From a candidate division TM6 bacterium GW2011_GWF2_28_16 (GTDB taxonomy: Bacteria; Babelota; Babeliae; Babelales; UASB340): a DNA stretch of 64,000 bases. Of the stretch, positions 16,899-25,716 are shown in pieces. Each line of letters starts with the position of its first letter. The first letter of the stretch is position 1. The stretch lies in contig LBNX01000001.1 in NCBI GenBank assembly GCA_000989185.1, forward strand, positions 1-64,000. Direction: 5' to 3'. The position numbers and the translations under genes were made by a program. The notes beneath the pieces are model-generated. The model was not told the origin of the DNA. It saw nothing but the letters and a program-made list of their open reading frames with translations, and searched no databases.

Positions 16899-18221
16899 TT
16901 ATTTATTTAAAATATTATTAAGATAATTTTCGATTTGATCTATAGAAATTCGTTCTTGTTTTAAACTATCTCTATCTCTAATTGTTACTTGATTATCATT
17001 TAAACTGTCAAAATCATAAGTGATACAGACTGGTGTACCAATTTCATCTTGTCTCCTGTATCGTTTACCAATAGAGCCAGATTCATCATGTTGTACTTTA
17101 AAGTTTTTTTGTTTTAAATTTTCATAAATCTTTATACTATTTTCAGAAAGATTTTTACTTAATGGTAATATTGCAGCTGTAACAGGTGCAATGCTTGGAT
17201 GTAAGCGTAGGCTTACTCGAGTTTCGCCTTCAACTGTATCTTGTGTATAAGCATCAAATAATATAGTCAAAAATAATCTATCTACACCAACAGAGCATTC
17301 AACTACATGTGGCATATATGATTCTTTTGTTTCATCATCAAAAACAGATAAATCTTTGCCCGAAAATTTCGAGTGTTGGCTTAGGTCAAAATTGCCTCTA
17401 TATGCTATACCTTCTAGCTCTTTCCAACCAAAAGGGAAGTTATATTCAACATCAGTGCAATTTTTGGAATAGTGAGCAAGCTCATCTTTTTCGTGGACTC
17501 TCGTGCGTATTTTTGACATATCAAGGCCAATTTTTTTATAAAAATTTAAGCGCTTTTCTACCCAAGTTTCAAAAAAATTGTTGGCATCTTTTTCTTGGCA
17601 AAAAAATTCCATTTCCATTTGTTCAAATTCACGCATTCTAAATAAAAATTGTTTTGGTGTGATTTCGTTTCTAAAAGCTTTACCTATTTGGGCTATACCA
17701 AATGGAATTTTAACTTTTGTAGAGCTCATTACATTTTTAAAATTGATAAAAATAGATTGTGCTGTTTCTGGTCTTAAATATGCAATGTTTGCATTGTCGC
17801 TTACTGCGCCTAAATTAGTTTCGAACATTAATTTAAATTGGCGAATATCAGTCCATTTTTTTATGCCACACGAAGGGCATGGTTTTTCTAAGTTAATATC
17901 ATCAGCTCTAAAACGTTTTTTGCAATTTTGGCAATCTACTAATGGATCACTAAAATTATCGGCGTGACCAGATGCCTGCCAAACTGCTTGTGCACCCAAA
18001 ATAGCGCCATCCATAAAAACAACATCTTGTTCGCCAGTATTTAATGCTTTTGTCCAGGCATTTTTTATATTTTGTTTTAATTGTGTACCCAATGGGCCAA
18101 AATCGTAAACGCCATTTAATCCTGAGTAAATTTCTGCACTTTGGTAAACAAAGCCCCTGCGTTTACATAATGATACTATTTGTTCTAATGTTACGTTATT
18201 TAAATTAGCATCTGACGACAT
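16899..18221 (-). CDS. glyQS: Glycyl-tRNA synthetase, dimeric (alpha2) type
   Basis: This class II enzyme charges tRNA-Gly. It is the single-chain type found in eukaryotes, archaea and some bacteria, not the alpha2beta2 GlyQ/GlyS type. The 440-residue protein starts its core with KRRGFVYQSAEIYSG and GVYDFGPLG. It has a CxxC...CxxC insert (CQNC, CPSC), motif 2 in FRNEITPKQFLFRMREFEQMEMEFF, motif 3 in CSVGVDRLF, and an anticodon-binding domain at the C-terminus. A TATAAT box at 18275-18280 on this strand may be its promoter. Confidence 0.96.
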   Translation of the reverse strand: MSSDANLNNVTLEQIVSLCKRRGFVYQSAEIYSGLNGVYDFGPLGTQLKQNIKNAWTKALNTGEQDVVFMDGAILGAQAVWQASGHADNFSDPLVDCQNCKKRFRADDINLEKPCPSCGIKKWTDIRQFKLMFETNLGAVSDNANIAYLRPETAQSIFINFKNVMSSTKVKIPFGIAQIGKAFRNEITPKQFLFRMREFEQMEMEFFCQEKDANNFFETWVEKRLNFYKKIGLDMSKIRTRVHEKDELAHYSKNCTDVEYNFPFGWKELEGIAYRGNFDLSQHSKFSGKDLSVFDDETKESYMPHVVECSVGVDRLFLTILFDAYTQDTVEGETRVSLRLHPSIAPVTAAILPLSKNLSENSIKIYENLKQKNFKVQHDESGSIGKRYRRQDEIGTPVCITYDFDSLNDNQVTIRDRDSLKQERISIDQIENYLNNILNK

Positions 18222-18301
18222 TTTATTCCCTTTGGGTTTAAATAAAAAAAATGCTATAAAACTAAACTTTGGTTATTATAGCAAAACTTAAGCGATTGTG
18301 C

Positions 18302-18323
18302 TAAGCGTTATTTTGGGTATAAT
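18302..18323 (+). promoter_or_regulatory. Putative -10 region of the yhhQ-tgt operon
   Basis: TATAAT at 18318-18323 lies about 10 bases before the yhhQ ATG, with only a weak -35 (TTGTGC at 18296-18301). If used, transcription would begin almost at the start codon, giving a leaderless or nearly leaderless message. Confidence 0.35.
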
Positions 18324-18332
18324 TTTATAACT

Positions 18333-19010
18333 ATGAATGAATTAATATTACTTTTACAGATATTTTTAATAATAGCTTTTACTTTTATTGCATTAAAAAT
18401 TAGCAAAAATGCATTAATTATGCTTATAAGTTTACAGGCTGTAATTGCCAATTTGTTTGTGCTTAAGCAAATAAACTTGTTTGGCTTAAATGCCACGTGT
18501 GCAGATGCATTTGTTATAGGCAGTGTTTTGGGCATAAATTTGCTACAAGAATATTATGGCAAAGAGATTGCAGATAAAACTGTGATAATTAGCTTTTTTG
18601 CCATGTTATTTTATATGGTAGTATCTTTTGTGCACATGTTATATATCCCAAATACATTTGACTGGGCTAATAATTATTTTAGTGAATTACTAAAATTTGC
18701 ACCAAGAATATCGATAGCCTCTTTTGCATCGTATTTAATATCTGTAAAATTTAATAATTTTATATATAAATTTTTAGAAAATAAATTAAATAATAAATAT
18801 TTTTTGTTTAGAAATTTAGCTTCTATAATTTTATCGCAAGCTTTAGATACTATTATATTTAGTTTTTTAGGCTTGTATGGTTTAGTGGGCAATATATTAC
18901 AGGTTATGCTTGTTGGGTTTAGTTTAAAATTAATAGTAATTTTTATTTCTACGCCATTATTAAGTTTTGTAAAAAATATTTTAAAATTAAATTTAAATAA
19001 TAATAATTAA
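18333..19010 (+). CDS. yhhQ: Queuosine-precursor transporter, YhhQ family (DUF165/VUT)
   Basis: A 225-residue inner-membrane protein with about six helices and the family pattern: AVIANLFVLKQINLFG, a conserved VLGINLLQEYYGK stretch, and SFVHMLYIPN. YhhQ of E. coli imports queuosine precursors (preQ0, preQ1), and Chlamydia uses a relative to take up host queuine. The neighbour 13 bases downstream is tgt, which supports the same role. No preQ-synthesis gene (queC, queD, queE or queF) is in the window. Confidence 0.85.
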   Translation: MNELILLLQIFLIIAFTFIALKISKNALIMLISLQAVIANLFVLKQINLFGLNATCADAFVIGSVLGINLLQEYYGKEIADKTVIISFFAMLFYMVVSFVHMLYIPNTFDWANNYFSELLKFAPRISIASFASYLISVKFNNFIYKFLENKLNNKYFLFRNLASIILSQALDTIIFSFLGLYGLVGNILQVMLVGFSLKLIVIFISTPLLSFVKNILKLNLNNNN

Positions 19011-19023
19011 AAAGAATAAAATA

Positions 19024-20202
19024 ATGTTAGAAAATATAATTAATAATAAAAATATTATAAATAATAATTTAAATAATTTTTTTAAATTCGAAATTATTTA
19101 TAAATCCAAAAAATCTAGAGCTCGTGTTGGGCGAATTTATACGCCACACGGAATAATTGATACTCCCTGCTTTGTGGGTGTTGGAACAAATGGAACTATA
19201 AAGGCTTTAGATAATAAAAGTTTAGATGAACTAGGTTTGCAATTAATGTTTGCAAATACTTATCATTTAATTTTACAGCCAGGTTCTAAGTTAATTCAAA
19301 ATGCTGGTGGAATACACAAATTTATTAATCGCAAAAATCCAATAATTACAGATTCTGGAGGCTTTCAGGTTTTTAGCCTTGCATACGGTGGAGTTGCTCA
19401 AGAGCTTAAAAGTAAGGGACAAAAAAAACATGATAGTTCTGTATTAAAAATTAACGAAGAGGGTGTTTTATTTAGATCTTATCGTGATGGCGCTAAAATT
19501 TTATTAACACCAGAAACTTCAATTCAGGCTCAAAAAGAAATTGGTGCAGATATTATTGTTAGCTTTGATGAGCTTTTGCCATATAATACAGATCAAAAAC
19601 AATTATTAAAATCTCTTGATCGTACTCATAGATGGGAGACAAGATCTTTAATTGAGCATAAAAAAAATATTAATAATCAGGCTTTATACGCGGTACTTCA
19701 TGGTGGTATAGATAAAGATTTGCGCAAAAAAAGCGTTGAAACTTTATCTAAATTAGATTTTGATGGTTTTGCAATTGGTGGTAGCGTTGGCAAAAATAGA
19801 ACAGAAATGTTTGAAATGCTTAATTTTTTAATGCCATATGTTCCAGAAGATAAACCTAATCATTTGTTGGGAATAGGCGATTTAGAATCTATATCAGGTA
19901 TTATTCCATTGGGCATAGATACGTTTGATAGTTCTCATCCAACAAGGGCAGCGCGTCATGGGCTTTTGTTTACCAAAAATGGTTTATTACGTGTTTTTAA
20001 ATCAGGTAATGCAAATAATTTTGGCCCAATAGAAGCTGGTTGTAACTGTCCAGCTTGCAAAAATTATTCTTTGGCGTATATTTATCACCTCTTTAAGTCG
20101 CATGAGCTTGCAGGTTTAACGCTTGCAACAATGCATAATATTTATTTTATGATCGAGTTAATGAAGAGTTACAGAGAAAAAATTTTAAATGGTGAAATTT
20201 AA
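19024..20202 (+). CDS. tgt: tRNA-guanine transglycosylase
   Basis: It swaps G34 in tRNAs for Asp, Asn, His and Tyr with a queuosine base. The 392-residue protein has the catalytic region DSGGFQVFSLA, SFDELLPYNTD with the nucleophile Asp, and the zinc site CNCPAC plus a later His in LATMHN. The loop that in E. coli reads GGLAVGE is here GGSVGK, one residue shorter. This loop lines the base pocket, so specificity may differ from the usual preQ1. There is a roughly 20-residue Asn-rich N-terminal extension. The gene overlaps the next by 14 bases. Confidence 0.95.
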   Translation: MLENIINNKNIINNNLNNFFKFEIIYKSKKSRARVGRIYTPHGIIDTPCFVGVGTNGTIKALDNKSLDELGLQLMFANTYHLILQPGSKLIQNAGGIHKFINRKNPIITDSGGFQVFSLAYGGVAQELKSKGQKKHDSSVLKINEEGVLFRSYRDGAKILLTPETSIQAQKEIGADIIVSFDELLPYNTDQKQLLKSLDRTHRWETRSLIEHKKNINNQALYAVLHGGIDKDLRKKSVETLSKLDFDGFAIGGSVGKNRTEMFEMLNFLMPYVPEDKPNHLLGIGDLESISGIIPLGIDTFDSSHPTRAARHGLLFTKNGLLRVFKSGNANNFGPIEAGCNCPACKNYSLAYIYHLFKSHELAGLTLATMHNIYFMIELMKSYREKILNGEI

Positions 20203-21658
20203 TTTTACAAAAAAAATAATATCTTTTTTTTTCTTTATAAATATTTTTATTTTACTTAGTGCAGGAAGCGAACTTAAAGAAGAGTTTGTTGAAGAGCTGA
20301 CTTTTGATCAATATGTGAATAATATTTTATCTGAAAATAAATTAAATAGTTTTGATGGTGTTAATAAATATATATGTCCAGAAGATAAGAGTATTAATAA
20401 TTTTAATAGTTTAGATTGTGAATCCTTATTTTTCAAATTATTACATGTTTTTTGGTATAGATTGTTTGATTTTATAAATGTAGAAGAAAAATGGTTGTAC
20501 AACGAAAAATTTTTAAATTTTAATCCATATTATAATTCAGAAGATCAAATTGAAGTAGATTTGCATGATATTTTTTTAATATCAAAATTTATAAATGTTT
20601 CAAGTTATGGCCTTAGGTCTAATAATATACAAATATTAATTGATTGTTTGTCTAAAACTAATTTGCATTATGCGTGTAAAGTTGACGATGATTCCATAAA
20701 GCAAAGAGCTGTAATTGGTGATCTACATGGTAACATTCAAGATTTTTTTAAAATAATAAAAAAATTAATTGAAAATGATTTTTTGGATAATAATTTAAAA
20801 TTAAATAAAAAAAAATTAATTTTTTTAGGTGATTTTATTGGTAGGGGTAATAATAGTTTAGAAGTGTTGCTTTTAATAATCATTTTAAAATTATTAAATT
20901 TTGAAGATGTAATAATTTTAAAAGGCAATCACGAAGCTTTAGATATGAATATTTGTGATGGTTTTTTAAAAGAACTTTCTTGTAAAATTGTAAAAGATAA
21001 AAATGGAAAAAGTCTTATAAATATATATAGATATATTTTAGGTATTTTTAATTATTTACCAGAAGCTGTTTATTTAAAGATAGCAGACAAAGTTATACAG
21101 TTAAATCATGGTGGTTTTAATTTTGAATATAATCCTAAATATTTAATAAATGGCCCGAAAATATTTCAGCATATTAATTTTAGTACTAATTATTCCCCAA
21201 ATCTATGGCATGATATTCTGTATAGTTTAAACAGGGCGGTTAGCTTGACGGTTAGGGGTGATTCATTGGCGCGATCTTCTATTGATGTTTTATCTAAAAT
21301 GCAAAAATTTGGAGTAGATTATATCATTAAGGGACATCAACATGAAATTGATACAGGCGAGGTTGATTGTGAATGGGATTTTAAACCTTTGTATCAAATT
21401 GATTCTATAATAGAAAAAAAATATAAAAAACGTGAACAAAATTATAAAATAGATGGCAATGGTGGTAATCTTGGTTTTTGTGATATTGGCAATATTGGTG
21501 AATACAAAAAATCTATATTTGTTTTAATAAGTGCTGCAATTTTAAGTGGAATATATTTAGATCAACCTTGCAGAGAAATTGATTATGCACCGTCGTATCT
21601 TAATATAGATGTTGATCAAGAGAATAAATTAAATTTTACTGTTATTGAATGTAATTAA
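20189..21658 (+). CDS. Secreted PPP-like metallophosphoesterase 1
   Basis: A 489-residue protein with a signal peptide (about 1-26) and a calcineurin-like phosphoesterase core. The metal and phosphate motifs are in order: GDLHGN (177-182), GDFIGRG (214-220), GNHE (246-249), NHGG (306-309) and GHQH (382-385). The spacing resembles eukaryotic-type Ser/Thr phosphatases (PPP), although the canonical DRG of the second motif is GRG here. A Sec-exported phosphatase would act in the periplasm or outside. The substrate is unknown. It overlaps tgt and is followed by a paralogue. Confidence 0.8.
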   Translation: MVKFNFTKKIISFFFFINIFILLSAGSELKEEFVEELTFDQYVNNILSENKLNSFDGVNKYICPEDKSINNFNSLDCESLFFKLLHVFWYRLFDFINVEEKWLYNEKFLNFNPYYNSEDQIEVDLHDIFLISKFINVSSYGLRSNNIQILIDCLSKTNLHYACKVDDDSIKQRAVIGDLHGNIQDFFKIIKKLIENDFLDNNLKLNKKKLIFLGDFIGRGNNSLEVLLLIIILKLLNFEDVIILKGNHEALDMNICDGFLKELSCKIVKDKNGKSLINIYRYILGIFNYLPEAVYLKIADKVIQLNHGGFNFEYNPKYLINGPKIFQHINFSTNYSPNLWHDILYSLNRAVSLTVRGDSLARSSIDVLSKMQKFGVDYIIKGHQHEIDTGEVDCEWDFKPLYQIDSIIEKKYKKREQNYKIDGNGGNLGFCDIGNIGEYKKSIFVLISAAILSGIYLDQPCREIDYAPSYLNIDVDQENKLNFTVIECN

Positions 21659-21671
21659 TTATGAGATTTTT

Positions 21672-22898
21672 ATGTATTTAGGAAAAAAAATATATTTGTT
21701 ATTTTTAGTTTGTTTTATTAATTGTAAACTTTTATCAATGTATTATCAAACTGAGGGTACGCAAGAACAAGATTTATCAGCCTTTGGTTATAGCTCTTTG
21801 AAAGACTTTGATGATAAATTTTTAGCTCAATTTAATAATGAAGTAGATTTAAAAGTTTTGAACAAAATATTTGAATCTATTAGTAAAATATACGACCAGG
21901 ATTTTAATATAAGTGAGTGGATTGGGAATAATTGTGTTCCACAAATAATAGATAAAAATTTTTCATATGCCCAAAAAATTGAATTTAATGGTTCTGGTAA
22001 TAAAGTTATTTATTGTATTGGAGATACGCATGCTGATTATTTGGCTTTAAAGAAAATTATACAAGATATTATAAAAGATGATTTAAAATTAAAACCAGAA
22101 GAAACAATAATTTTTTTGGGTGATTTCACAGATAGAGGTTTTGAAAATTTAAAAACTATAGCTTTAATATTTTTATTAAAAATTATAAATCCAAATAATG
22201 TTTATATATTAAAGGGTAATCATGAAACATATCCTTATAAAACAGAAGGCAATATAAGTGCGGAATTGAAGGCTTTGTTTATAAAACAACAAATTCGAGA
22301 AGATTTGCTGAATAATATTTTTGATAAATTTAATTTATTACCAACAATTCTTTATGTTTCTTATTATAGTTTTATTGCAAGATTTAACCATGGTGGGTGT
22401 GGAGGAGAGTTTGATCCTAAATTTTTGCTAGATGCAGAATATTTTAGTGTTTTGCAGGATATTTCACAACTTAATTTAGAAGGATTATTGTGGGGTGATA
22501 TTTCTGCAAATGCTAAATACCCAAGTGAACCCAGCCCTAGAGGCGGTGATGTTAAATTGCATTCAATTAAATATTCATTTGAAGAAATGAAAAAACAAAA
22601 TGTAAATTTATGGGCTAGAGGGCATCAGCATTCTCAACCTGCTGATGAATGGGCTATGGCAGAAAAATTGAAATATAAAAAAAAGTTTTCAGATGGTATT
22701 TTAGATTGGATAGACTATTGTAATGTTGTAAATGATGTTGAACAGTCAGTTTGCGATGGGGCATGGATTTTTAAAAATGAAGATAAATCTATGGATATTG
22801 CTACGGTTATATCTTCTGGAGATAAATATTATCCAACATATTTAAAAATTAGACTTGCAGAGGATTGGTTTTATCCAGAAATAATCTCGTGCAAATAA
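21672..22898 (+). CDS. Secreted PPP-like metallophosphoesterase 2
   Basis: A paralogue of the preceding gene, 408 residues from the ATG at 21672. The frame is open to an ATG at 21645 inside the previous gene, but the later start gives a clean signal peptide (MYLGKKIYLLFLVCFINC). Counting from 21672 the motifs are GDTHAD (117-122), GDFTDRG (150-156, canonical DRG), GNHE (182-185), NHGG (239-242) and GHQH (317-320). It has a short region rich in Pro/Ser/Gly between motifs 4 and 5. It is probably exported. A role in acting on host or envelope phosphoproteins is inference. Confidence 0.78.
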   Translation: MYLGKKIYLLFLVCFINCKLLSMYYQTEGTQEQDLSAFGYSSLKDFDDKFLAQFNNEVDLKVLNKIFESISKIYDQDFNISEWIGNNCVPQIIDKNFSYAQKIEFNGSGNKVIYCIGDTHADYLALKKIIQDIIKDDLKLKPEETIIFLGDFTDRGFENLKTIALIFLLKIINPNNVYILKGNHETYPYKTEGNISAELKALFIKQQIREDLLNNIFDKFNLLPTILYVSYYSFIARFNHGGCGGEFDPKFLLDAEYFSVLQDISQLNLEGLLWGDISANAKYPSEPSPRGGDVKLHSIKYSFEEMKKQNVNLWARGHQHSQPADEWAMAEKLKYKKKFSDGILDWIDYCNVVNDVEQSVCDGAWIFKNEDKSMDIATVISSGDKYYPTYLKIRLAEDWFYPEIISCK

Positions 22899-22911
22899 AA
22901 ATTTTTAAATA

Positions 22912-23820
22912 TTAAAACCCAATAAGCTGGCATTCTGCAACAGGCTTAATACCATAAGTTTTAAACATAAGTTCTTGTATTTTTTGAGAAAGATTTATTA
23001 CATCTTGGCTTGTAGCAGTATCGTTTGTAACTATCATGTTAGCATGTTTAAACGAAACTTGTGCTCCACCAATTTTTAAATTGCCTTTAATGCCTAATTT
23101 ATCTAAATAATAAGCGACAAAGATCATTTTTTTGCCATCTATTTTCAGAGTTACTTCATGATCATGAAAATTTCTAAAAAAACTACCACAAGTATTTTTT
23201 GTAGGATATTGTCTTTGGCGATATCTTATAATTTCGTCACGACGACCTTTAGCATATGCAGCCTCTAGATTATCGCATTTTTTTAATTCAAAAGTTGCGC
23301 TAACTAAAAAATAATTCTTGTCTTGTAATTTAGATTGATCATATCCAAAATTAAACCAGTTTTTATCAACGTTTAAGATCTCACCAGTTTTTGAGTTAAT
23401 AACTTTTGCGCTTATTAAATAATCACTTAAATATTTTTCAAAATAGTGAATATTTATATAAACAGCGCCTCCAATAGATCCGGGAATATTACTAAAATCT
23501 TCAAGTCCTAATAAATTATTATCAAGAGAATAATTTATTAAATCTTGTATTTCTACACCGGCACCTGCTGTTATTAAACTATTATCATTTAAAATAATAG
23601 TATTAATTTTTGGGTTTATCGTTAAACCTGTAAAACCATTATCACTTATTAATAAATTAGCCCCATCGCCTAAAACAAATATTTCTAAATTATTTTTATT
23701 GGCAAAATCTACAGATTGAGTAAATTCTTGCTCTGTTGTTGGTTGGCAAAAGTATTTTGTATTGCCACCGGTTTTGAACCAATTTTTATCTTTTAAACTA
23801 ATATTTTTCTCTATTATCAT
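22912..23820 (-). CDS. murB: UDP-N-acetylenolpyruvoylglucosamine reductase
   Basis: This FAD enzyme makes UDP-MurNAc, the second committed step of peptidoglycan synthesis. I start it at 23820 (302 residues, MIIEKNISLKDKNWFKTGG), with an AAGAGA ribosome site 6 bases upstream. The frame is open to 23880, but the extra 20 codons translate a palindromic element and are unlikely to be protein. The FAD-binding segment VLGDGANLLISD, the NIPGSIGGAVYIN loop, and GSFFRNF (with the catalytic Ser) and a terminal Glu in VAECQLIGF are visible. Confidence 0.95.
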   Translation of the reverse strand: MIIEKNISLKDKNWFKTGGNTKYFCQPTTEQEFTQSVDFANKNNLEIFVLGDGANLLISDNGFTGLTINPKINTIILNDNSLITAGAGVEIQDLINYSLDNNLLGLEDFSNIPGSIGGAVYINIHYFEKYLSDYLISAKVINSKTGEILNVDKNWFNFGYDQSKLQDKNYFLVSATFELKKCDNLEAAYAKGRRDEIIRYRQRQYPTKNTCGSFFRNFHDHEVTLKIDGKKMIFVAYYLDKLGIKGNLKIGGAQVSFKHANMIVTNDTATSQDVINLSQKIQELMFKTYGIKPVAECQLIGF

Positions 23821-23841
23821 AATATTTCTCTTGTTTATTTT

Positions 23842-23869
23842 GTCATCCCGGGCGAAGACCTGGGATCCA
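23842..23869. repeat. Palindromic element copy 1 (upstream of murB)
   Basis: A GC-rich 28-base element with stem ATCCCGGG (23845-23852) / CCTGGGAT (23859-23866). It shares the GGATGAC end and GATCCC start with copies at 26535 and 50434. It sits in the gap between murB and the amidase gene. Confidence 0.8.
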
Positions 23870-23955
23870 TGCATAAGCATAATATTTTTTACAAAAAATA
23901 GTAGCTTTATAAAATAAGTAACTTAAAGCTATTATTTAACTTCTTTTCATTTTAA

Positions 23956-23984
23956 TTGACAATTAGAAAAGTTAATTGTTAATT
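23956..23984 (+). promoter_or_regulatory. Weak candidate promoter for the amidase-murD-ftsW group
   Basis: A consensus -35 TTGACA at 23956-23961 with TTAATT 17 bases on as a poor -10. It is the only recognisable -35 in the gap. The downstream gene has a strong AAGGGG ribosome site. Confidence 0.3.
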
Positions 23985-24030
23985 TAGAGTTGAAAAAATG
24001 GATTAATAGAATTTTAAAAAGGGGTGGGCT

Positions 24031-25197
24031 ATGGAAAAACGTTTTATAAATCTATTATATTTTTTACTAATTAATATAAATTTTTTGAATGTAAATTGTG
24101 CAGTACGTACACGTGCTATAAATACTTTAAAAACGGCAGAAGTTTGTAAAAATAGATTTGCGCCGCATCTTTTTTTAGAATTTACAGATACTTTATACTT
24201 TGAAAAAAATATATATCCAGAAAAAAATCAATTAGAATTGGTTTTTCCTGCTATGGATTTAAATAATTTTAAAGAAAAAAATATTGTTAAAGAAATTAAA
24301 TCTATAGGGGATATTATAAAAAGTGTAGAGCTTTCGTATTCAAGTATTCCTAGCCCAAGAGTTATTTTAACTATAATATTTTCTGTAACTGATATTTTAA
24401 TTCGTTGGAGTAAATTAGAAGATCCTTCAAGATTGGTAATAGATTTTTTTAGAAAAAATGAATTAGAAAAATTACAAAACAGGGGTAAGGGAATTTTACA
24501 GGCACAAAATTTTGAACAAAAAAATAATAAAGATTTTCGTATTTTAGTTGATGCTGGCCATGGGGGGTCTGATTTTGGGGCCCAGGGTTTTTTTTTATTA
24601 AAAGAGAAAGATTTAACGTTAGATATTGCTCGAAGAGTTCATAATGAGTTAAAAAAAAACGGGTTTAATGTCTATTTAACAAGAAATGATGATCAAACTT
24701 TAACATTAAAAGAACGTAATGAGCTTGCAGGGCAATTAAATGCCGATCTTTTTGTTTCTATACATGTTAATGCAGTTCCAAGTGTATCAGATGCTTCTGG
24801 CTTGGAGTCTTATTTTTTAAATCCACAAGATTTACTTGCAAAAAAAAGAAGGGGCGGTTTTTTATTTATTTTTGAACCAAAAGATAAAAAACTTGCAAAA
24901 TTTGCCAATGAAGCTTTAAAAAATAATATTGATTTATCAGAAAAGCTTGCAAGTAATATTCATATGGGGATGATAAATTTTTTAAATGATAAAAAAGTAA
25001 GCAATGTAATTGATAAAGGTGTTAAAAAAAATGATTTTAGACTTTTATTGCGCAGTGAAGTTCCTGCGACATTAATAGAAGTTGGTTTTGTAACAAATAA
25101 AAAAGAAGCAAAAAGACTTTCCAGCCCTGTGTATAGACAAATGTTAGCAATTGGTATTTTTAATGGTATAGAAAAATATATAAAAGATAGGAGTTAA
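24031..25197 (+). CDS. N-acetylmuramoyl-L-alanine amidase, AmiC-type
   Basis: A periplasmic zinc hydrolase that cleaves the stem peptide from murein during daughter-cell separation; 388 residues. A signal peptide (about 1-24) is followed by a probable AMIN domain (about 45-145). An Amidase_3 catalytic domain (about 170-388) has the expected ligands: DAGHGG (His), KEKDLTLD (Glu), SIHVNA (His) and the catalytic Glu in LIEVGFVTN. It heads a same-strand group with a small membrane protein, murD and ftsW. Confidence 0.92.
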   Translation: MEKRFINLLYFLLININFLNVNCAVRTRAINTLKTAEVCKNRFAPHLFLEFTDTLYFEKNIYPEKNQLELVFPAMDLNNFKEKNIVKEIKSIGDIIKSVELSYSSIPSPRVILTIIFSVTDILIRWSKLEDPSRLVIDFFRKNELEKLQNRGKGILQAQNFEQKNNKDFRILVDAGHGGSDFGAQGFFLLKEKDLTLDIARRVHNELKKNGFNVYLTRNDDQTLTLKERNELAGQLNADLFVSIHVNAVPSVSDASGLESYFLNPQDLLAKKRRGGFLFIFEPKDKKLAKFANEALKNNIDLSEKLASNIHMGMINFLNDKKVSNVIDKGVKKNDFRLLLRSEVPATLIEVGFVTNKKEAKRLSSPVYRQMLAIGIFNGIEKYIKDRS

Positions 25198-25199
25198 AA

Positions 25200-25640
25200 A
25201 TGTTTGTATTTTTATTTGCACCAATCGGTTTACCTGGTATTGGTGCTAGTAAGGCAATTTCTGGTGTATCTGGAATAATTGGTGTTTTGGTAAAACATTT
25301 GGATTATTTTTTAACTTTTTTAGTTATATTTTTACTTATTGGTCTTGTTACTAAAGTTTATAAAAATTGGTATAAAAACAGACTCAAGAAAATTAATATT
25401 TTACTTTATAAATTATATTCTGAAATTTTGTTATCTAATAAGTATGAAAAAGAAACTATTGATTTAATTTTAATAGGAACAAAAAAATGGTTTTTTGTTT
25501 ATAAAGTTGGAAAAATAGGTACGCAAGAAATTGTAGATGCTTTAAATTCTATTAAATCTGGTAAGCTAAATGTAGATATTGCTTTACTTTTGGTAACAAA
25601 CTGGATAAATATGTTAAATCATTTGATAGCAAATTTATAA
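25200..25640 (+). CDS. Small membrane protein, unknown
   Basis: A 146-residue protein I do not recognise. A Gly/Ile-rich N-terminal stretch is followed by one strong membrane helix (about 36-52, LTFLVIFLLIGLVT) and a basic cytosolic helical domain rich in Lys, Leu and Ile. It begins 2 bases after the amidase stop and precedes murD and ftsW, so a role in wall synthesis or division is plausible by association only. Confidence 0.6.
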   Translation: MFVFLFAPIGLPGIGASKAISGVSGIIGVLVKHLDYFLTFLVIFLLIGLVTKVYKNWYKNRLKKINILLYKLYSEILLSNKYEKETIDLILIGTKKWFFVYKVGKIGTQEIVDALNSIKSGKLNVDIALLLVTNWINMLNHLIANL

Positions 25641-25716
25641 TTTATAATTAATATAATTATTATTGTTAATTTATAATTATAAATATTTATACAAATATTT
25701 TTGAAAGTTATCTGCA

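Noticed and set aside
23821..23880. Twenty-codon N-terminal extension of murB
   Set aside because: It translates a palindromic repeat element. The ATG at 23820 matches the family start and has a ribosome site.
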